Source: Callaeas wilsoni
Taxonomy: Eukaryota > Chordata > Aves > Passeriformes > Callaeidae
Direction of reading: 5' to 3'
Assembly (NCBI GenBank): GCA_013398955.1
Contig: VWPU01011840.1
Location: 186,001-250,000, forward strand
Length of the DNA stretch: 64,000 nt
This document shows, one piece after another, positions 59,601 to 64,000 of the stretch. Position 1 is the stretch's first letter; each line of letters starts with the position of its first letter. Position numbers and translations under genes: made by a program. The notes under the pieces are model-generated. The model was not told where the DNA came from and ran no database searches. It was given only the letters and a program-made list of their open reading frames with translations.

Positions 59601-60356
59601 TCAGAAGACTGCTGCAAGTATTCTTACTAGCTATTCAGCTATTCATTTCTCTTCTGAATCTTGGTGGATTTTCTACATATGGTTAGACACTCAGGTTCAA
59701 ACATTACTTCTTCAGCTGTCTCAGCTGCTTAGTGTGCATAACATCACTTTGAAAACTTGTATTTATGAGTTACGACAGCCATACACTTCAAAGCAATCAT
59801 TTTTATTAAGTATGCCTCATCAAATGGCTGATTAATCAAACAGAGTTGGGTTGTGAATGATAAAAATCATTACTTACAGGTATACGGAAGAAGAACTACA
59901 TGTCCATCAAAACCTGACAAAATTTACCACTAGCATAACCAGACAAAAATCCATTTGCTTCCATGGAGCAGTAATTGTTAAGGCCAGAATTGCTCTTGTC
60001 CCTGAAGCCGTACTAAGCACTTCTTAATGACTGTCCTAAAGCAACACAATTTCTCATTTAAAAAAAACGTTTAAATGTGCTTACCTTATAAATATTCCAC
60101 ACTGAAAGAGATGAACTAGAAAAACCAATTTCAGCTTCCCAGTATCAGTACCTTCCCAGTCGTTTTTAAACCACTCATAACTAAATATCTGAGTTATTAA
60201 TGATGAAAGACATCTAAAACACAGTATCAACATACTCCAAGAATATTGTCCTTGACAGAAATATCTACTAGCTACCCAAAAGTCCACTCCAATATCAACT
60301 ACATAAATTATCATTCCAACAACTAAAAAAAAAAAATTCTGCTTAGTAAATTTCAT
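49961..60356 (-). CDS. XKR9: XKR9, XK-related protein 9 (three coding exons, 379 aa)
   Basis: XKR9 is a multi-pass plasma-membrane protein of the XK family. Family knowledge: cleavage of its C-terminal tail by caspase switches on phospholipid scrambling and phosphatidylserine exposure in apoptotic cells. Joining 60356-60085, 51935-51712 and 50604-49961 gives 1140 nt, 379 codons, near the ~373 aa mammalian length. Visible landmarks: hydrophobic segment 8-29 with acidic D21 and D25; SYEWFKND at 59-66; ETAPQLFLQIYIL at 143-155, the family's E-x-x-PQL-x-LQ signature; VDYQ at 181-184 then LRKSLPDK at 187-194; FFNIKG at 275-280; further hydrophobic segments at about 205-247, 262-276, 295-307 and 316-340. 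DEVD at 356-359 begins a short polar tail. No frameshift or internal stop is present, so the gene looks intact. The Met at 60356 matches the start I recall for mammalian orthologues. An in-frame ATG at 60461 would add 35 residues. Confidence 0.95.
50024..50035 (-). other. XKR9: Caspase-3/7 recognition site DEVD|G in XKR9
   Basis: The minus strand reads GATGAAGTTGAT, residues Asp356-Glu-Val-Asp359, followed by Gly360. DEVD|G is the textbook executioner-caspase motif. It sits about 20 residues from the C-terminus, after the last hydrophobic segment, where caspase cleavage is known to activate XKR8-type scramblases. The motif is seen directly; cleavage in this species is inferred. Confidence 0.85.
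50605..51711 (-). other. XKR9: XKR9 intron 2 (between coding exons 2 and 3)
   Basis: This intron is 1107 bp with GT-AG borders (GTAAGT donor, TTGTTTAG acceptor) and phase 1. It is AT-rich and I recognise no repeat or gene in it. Confidence 0.88.
51712..51935 (-). CDS. XKR9: XKR9 coding exon 2 (residues 91-166)
   Basis: On the minus strand a pyrimidine-rich tract ending AACAG is followed at 51935 by A TAT TGG TTT GCT, which completes Arg91 and continues YWFALK as in other XKR9 proteins. The exon is 224 nt. It carries the ETAPQLFLQIYIL signature (residues 143-155) and ends TAT CAA T before the donor GTAAGTCT (GT at 51711-51710). The split Tyr166 codon (T|AT) is completed in exon 3. The polar stretch at about residues 104-126 is a loop between membrane segments. 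Confidence 0.94.
53457..53471. repeat. Poly(T) tract in XKR9 intron 1
   Basis: Fifteen consecutive T. Confidence 0.9.
53716..53757. repeat. (TAG)n microsatellite in XKR9 intron 1
   Basis: Seven TAG units, one AAG interruption, then six more TAG/TAC units. Likely polymorphic. Confidence 0.93.
56836..57140 (-). mobile_element. CR1 LINE, different subfamily, in XKR9 intron 1
   Basis: The tail AGAATCACAGAATCATTTCA is followed by ACCATGTCCCTACGTGCCAC, ATCTTTTAAATACCTCCAGA, CACTTCCTTGAGCACCTGTT and TTTCCTAATATCCAATCCAA. The 3'UTR differs from the copies at 20, 26 and 27 kb, so it belongs to another CR1 subfamily. It lies in the same orientation as XKR9. Confidence 0.92.
58190..58210. repeat. (AAT)n microsatellite in XKR9 intron 1
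   Basis: Six to seven consecutive AAT units. Confidence 0.85.
58277..58320. repeat. TA-rich microsatellite in XKR9 intron 1
   Basis: Imperfect tatata/gtatat units. Confidence 0.8.
58470..58762 (+). mobile_element. CR1 LINE fragment, antisense to XKR9
   Basis: GGCTTCAAACTGAAAGACAG, TTAGGATGAAACTTTTTCCT, GCCCCATCCCTGGAAGTGTT, GTTGGATGGGGCTTCGATCG and TTTTTAAGGTCCTTTCCAAA follow the CR1 order to a decayed tail (CATTCTAAGAGTCTAAG). Confidence 0.92.
60085..60356 (-). CDS. XKR9: XKR9 coding exon 1 (residues 1-90 plus two bases of codon 91)
   Basis: This exon encodes the N-terminus: MKFTKQNFF, the first membrane segment with D21 and D25, and the SYEWFKND block. It ends ...TTT ATA AG followed by the donor GTAAGC on the minus strand (GT at 60084-60083). 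The Arg codon 91 is therefore split AG|A with the next exon. Reading past the donor gives an immediate TAA, which confirms the exon boundary. Two adjacent Met codons (60359-60357 and 60356-60354) open the family-conserved region. The second has A at -3 and is taken as the start. Confidence 0.93.
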
Positions 60357-60637
60357 CATGTGTGAAACTGCCACTGTTGTCATTCTCTCCTTACTTCGTG
60401 TAAAGGAATCTAAATGCTTTTCTACAATAGTGTCTTTTTCCTGACGATACCACCTGCTCATGTTGCTTTATACAAAGAAAAATTGGGTTATCCATTTTTA
60501 CTATGGCAAAGGGACTTGCATTTTTTCCATGGTCTTGATTTAAATATTAAATTAACTTCTAAAATACACATCTGTTCTGGAAAAGATAAATGTAAATTGT
60601 CTTTTTAATTGATGGAGTCATTCTTCCTTACTGGTTC
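60357..60637 (-). other. XKR9: Probable 5'UTR part of XKR9 exon, with upstream in-frame ATG
   Basis: On the minus strand a long pyrimidine tract (TCCTTTTTTTCTTCTTCATTTT) runs into AG at 60639-60638, a strong acceptor. I therefore place the exon's 5' edge at 60637. The 281 nt to the conserved start contain ATG at 60461-60459 (A at -3), in frame with the conserved Met. An in-frame TAA lies a few codons upstream of it. The 35-residue extension (MSRWYRQEKD...) is polar and I do not recognise it in other XKR9 proteins. Confidence 0.5.
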
Positions 60638-62139
60638 CTAAAATGAAGAAGAAAAAAAGGAGGATTAGCAGTAACAATATCTTCATCATTTAAAACATCC
60701 TACAGCAATTTTCATGACCATTTGAACAGGCAAGTACAAAATGCAGAATGTGCTGAGATACCGGTGAACAATCAGCCCAAGAGAGCTGCATTTCTGAACG
60801 TGCTGAGGTCACCCACTCTCCCAAACAGTGACTCTCCCCTCAAGGAGCTGTTGAGATAATTCCTAAGAGCTGCAAAACACTAAGAAACAAGCAAGTTTTC
60901 AAAAGCAGCTTATGGAAAAAAGACTGATTCCTTCCCAGTATTTTCTTAATTTCTGAACTCTTCTCCTTTACTATGCACAGCACAAAACATTGAGAAATTT
61001 TTCTTGAGTACACACCATGATATGAGAATACACATCATTTGGCCATTTCCAACTGTGTTACAGCATTTGCGTGCATACATACAGTGTTTTTATAATTCCT
61101 GCTTGGTTTTCCACACGCAGTAAGAAAGGGCTAAATAGGATTACAGCTCTGCTGTTAAAGAGGCTTCTAAGGAGCCAGACCTAGACCAGTCTATACCTCT
61201 TTGAGAAATGTCTTCTAAGCTGTGTGTAGCTACACATAGATGATTTAACCACATAGTTCACTGCAAATATAATTAATTTGTAGTCAGAACTACATTTTAC
61301 ATTGCCCAACACCTCAAGAATTCTTGTGACCTCCTGGGTAGTCCTTACACGTCTTTCCTCTGTAGATCTGTGGTATTTGCCAGGTGAAACAGAAACGCTA
61401 TAAGGCAGTACATTCTTTTTCTCATTCATGTCCGCCTTTGCAAAGCTATAAAGTTAAAATTACAAAGTCCCTTTATTTCATTTACATATCTTAGGAAAAA
61501 CCTGCTGGCAGCAAATGCAAAGGATGGGATGCAGGACATGCCAAGGCTGGGCTGGTGCCAATGCCAAACAGCTGCAGACAATATATGGGGAACAACTGTG
61601 CCAGGGAACTTGGAGCAGGGGAAGGGCATGTGGAGGCACGTCCCTTTGGATTTTGTGAATTCAGGCACACTGCCACAGAGGAATGAAATGAGAGAATTGG
61701 TTAATAACCCATAAACAAAGGTAATGACTGTTCTTTGCTTGGGTTGATTGGGCTCATCTTCACTGTGACCTAGGTACAAACCCAAAAAAAGAGAATTTAA
61801 GTTCTTAATTTCCTAATGAAGACAAGTGAGAATATAACAGCCTGAAAAGGTGCTGAGTGTATGGATTATTTTTTTTGGATCTAGGCCTTAGCTATTTCTA
61901 GCCACCTATTCTATGTTCTACTTAGGTTTCATGCCCTGCCCCAGAAGAGGTCAGAAAGATCAGGCGATCTCGCAGCTGGGATAGTTGGAATCCTTTCTTT
62001 CCTGTTGTCTCCAATAAAATACCACTAATCTCCTGTAAATCACTAATGCAATTTATACCAAATTCACAGTTAGATTCTGGGAAGTGGGCTTCAGTACAAA
62101 GTCCAGCATAAACTGAACTCTGTGTTTACAAACACAAAA
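60638..62139. other. Upstream XKR9 region, probably intronic
   Basis: Beyond the acceptor at 60637 there is no CpG island, TATA context or recognisable exon. The promoter is therefore expected to the right of the window. AT-rich unique sequence. Confidence 0.5.
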
Positions 62140-62775
62140 AGACAAGTTAACCATGAGCCAGCAATGTCTCTGTGTAGCCAAGAAGGCAAATGGCATTGTG
62201 GGCTGCACTATGAACAGTGTGGCCAGCAGGTCGAGGGTGGTTATTCTCCCCCTTTACTCTGCCCTGGTGAGGCTGCATCTGGAGTACTGTGTCCAGTTCT
62301 GAGATCCCCAGTTCAATAAAGACAAGCAACTACTGGAAAGGGTCCAGCAGAGGGCTACAAAGACTGGAACATCTCTCTCATGAAGACAGGCTGAGGGAGC
62401 TGGTTGTGTCCAAGCTGGAGAAGAGACAACTGACAGTGGATCCTATAAATGAACACAAATATCTTAAGGCCAGGTGTCAAGAAGATGGGGCCAGACTCTT
62501 TTCAGTGGTGCCCAGCAACGGGACAACGGGCAATGGGCACAAACTGAAACACATGGAGTTCCATCTGAATATGAGAAAAAAACTTTACTTTGAGGGTGAC
62601 AGAGAAGTAGAACAGGCTGCCCAGTGGTTGTGGAGTCTCTTTCTCTGGAGATATTCAAAACCTCCTGGATTCAGTCCTGTGCAACCCACTGCAGGTGAAC
62701 CTGCTTTAGCAGGGGTGGTTTAGATTAGACAATCTTCAGAGGTCCTTTCCAACCCCAATTGGTTTGTGACTCTGA
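62140..62775 (+). mobile_element. CR1 LINE, ~630 bp, 3' end complete
   Basis: Decayed ORF2 C-terminus ([12 protein letters not shown] on one frame, then LFSVVPSNGTTGNGHKLKHM and FHLNMRKKLYFEGD on another). The CR1 3'UTR AGAGGTCCTTTCCAACCCCAATTGGTTTGTGACTCTGAA closes it. Frameshifted and inactive; antisense to XKR9. Confidence 0.93.
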
Positions 62776-64000
62776 ATTTTTTATTTGTGAAACATACATT
62801 TGTGTACAAACCAACTTAAGAGTTCATTACTAGGGTTCATTCAAGAAAATTCCAAAGGAAATAGTATTTACTCTATATAACAACATATTCTGCAGCTCGA
62901 GCACCACCTTTATCAAGCTGTAGCCACAGTTTTTAGAAAAGATTAAAAACAAAAACATTAACAAAACAAAACAAGTAGGTTCACTGTTTGACTGTTAGAG
63001 GAAGTACAGCAGTAAGAGGTTAGTCAATACCTGGATTCAAACAGAAAGTTGTTTGGAAGACAATTTATGGCCAAATTAGGCAAGATACCAAGGTTCACAT
63101 TTAATGACTAATACTGTCATACAGACATACAAGTGGCAAGGAGTAGCCTCTAATCTTGCACCTGAAATGAATAAAAAAGGCAACAGAGTTCCTCCCTCTT
63201 TACAGCCTCCCTATCCTTTTTGTATGTGAGCACTTCACAGAGAGGAATATGAGAAAGGAAATTTTGCAGGTAGATACTCCTGTGAAATAACAGCATGAAG
63301 AGTAGCTGTGAGCCAGGTGATTTCTACTTCTGACAAGCCTACTGTCCAAACTACTGTCATGTCAGCAGTCTGCAGATAAAAGCTAAGATAAATGAAGAGC
63401 CACACATTATTGAGCATGTCAGCTTGCTCACCGTCTCACAATTATTATGAATAAAGAATCTAGTCCTGACAGAGCCTTGGAATGGCTGAGAAGACACAAG
63501 GTTTATATTTTGCTCATGGCAACCTAAAAAAAATTCTACCCGAGACTCACAAATCTGTAATCACAAATGTCCAATGTCTTAATTCCAAATCCAAGCACTA
63601 ACACCTGCTCACAGGTGCACATGAAATCACCGTTGAAGATCCCAGCCTTTAAGAGCCCAATATTTTATGCATGATAGCACTCCAAAGAGCACCACGGTCT
63701 CATGTACCAGGTGGGGTTCAATTAAGTGCCACAGGAGAGAGCATCTTGTATCAATCAGAACTAAATTGTACCCAGTCTTATTAAACATATGCAATCTAAT
63801 ATGACAGGAACAGGAAGAGTACACTGTCTGTCAGTTAACATAAATATAAGCCTGGTCTAAAAACGAACATACTTCTACAGAATCATTTTGTGATAAAACA
63901 GAAAAAATAAAGTGGGATTAGCAAGGCTTCAGTTGTCACTATACATTTAAAATTCTATTTAAAAATGTAGTTACCTTAATACTGGCCATGGATAGAGGTT
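62776..64000. other. Right-edge sequence, no gene seen
   Basis: AT-rich unique DNA. On the minus strand CATGGCCAGTATTAAG|GTAACT near 63975 resembles a donor site, but a single weak motif at the window edge is not enough to call an exon. Confidence 0.5.

Larger units (their letters stand above)
51936..60084 (-). other. XKR9: XKR9 intron 1 (between coding exons 1 and 2)
   Basis: This intron is 8149 bp with GT-AG borders and phase 2. It contains two CR1 copies (56836-57140 minus, 58470-58762 plus), a TAG microsatellite, a poly(T) tract, AAT and TA repeats, and otherwise AT-rich unique sequence. A moderately GC-rich stretch at 57230-57700 gives a 155-codon open frame on the plus strand. I recognise nothing in it and treat it as chance. 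Confidence 0.85.

Noticed and set aside
63976..64000. Possible XKR9 upstream exon ending at a minus-strand AAG|GTAACT
   Set aside because: It is only a single donor-like motif at the window edge, with no acceptor or homology.
1..64000. CRISPR arrays, operons, tRNA or rRNA genes
   Set aside because: None seen. The sequence is vertebrate nuclear DNA, and its regular repeats are microsatellites or transposons.

Overview
The window is nuclear DNA of a bird. Two things show this: many dispersed CR1 LINE fragments in the avian style (5'-truncated, ending in ATTCTGTGATTCTGTG-like tails), and one recognisable vertebrate gene split by introns. Most of the window is AT-rich, gene-poor intergenic DNA. 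There is no sign of prokaryotic organisation. I cannot name the species from the sequence.

The only protein gene I can support is XKR9, an XK-related, caspase-activated phospholipid scramblase, on the minus strand. Three coding exons read right to left: 60356-60085, 51935-51712 and 50604-49961. All four splice sites are canonical, the phases match, and the joined frame is 379 codons. The predicted C-terminal tail carries a perfect DEVD|G caspase-3/7 site. A probable 5'UTR acceptor lies at 60637, so transcription should start beyond the right edge. In other amniotes XKR9 lies between EYA1 and LACTB2. By inference the left ~49 kb is the EYA1-XKR9 intergenic interval and LACTB2 would lie to the right.

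Layout: 1-9984 is intergenic, with a fossil MIR SINE (6962-7110), a palindromic MITE-like fossil (1110-1184) and simple repeats. A plus-strand CR1 lies at 9985-10436. 10437-19944 is intergenic with a GC-rich stretch near 16.2-16.6 kb. Minus-strand CR1 copies lie at 19945-20460, 25824-26025 and 27306-27597. Between the last two are a ~200 bp CpG-rich mini-island with a textbook CTCF motif and a solo retroviral LTR (about 26245-26912) whose CCAAT/TATA/poly(A) layout is readable on the minus strand. 27598-37139 is intergenic. A long plus-strand CR1 with decayed reverse-transcriptase sequence and an internal 77 bp duplication lies at 37140-38312. Further CR1 copies, one very old, lie at 41058-41125 and 44615-45020. 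XKR9 follows, with two CR1 copies in its first coding intron and another upstream at 62140-62775.

Nothing here resembles an undescribed multi-gene system. The most checkable observations are the caspase site in XKR9, the CTCF motif in the mini-island beside the LTR, the MIR fossil and several stretches that read like conserved non-coding elements.
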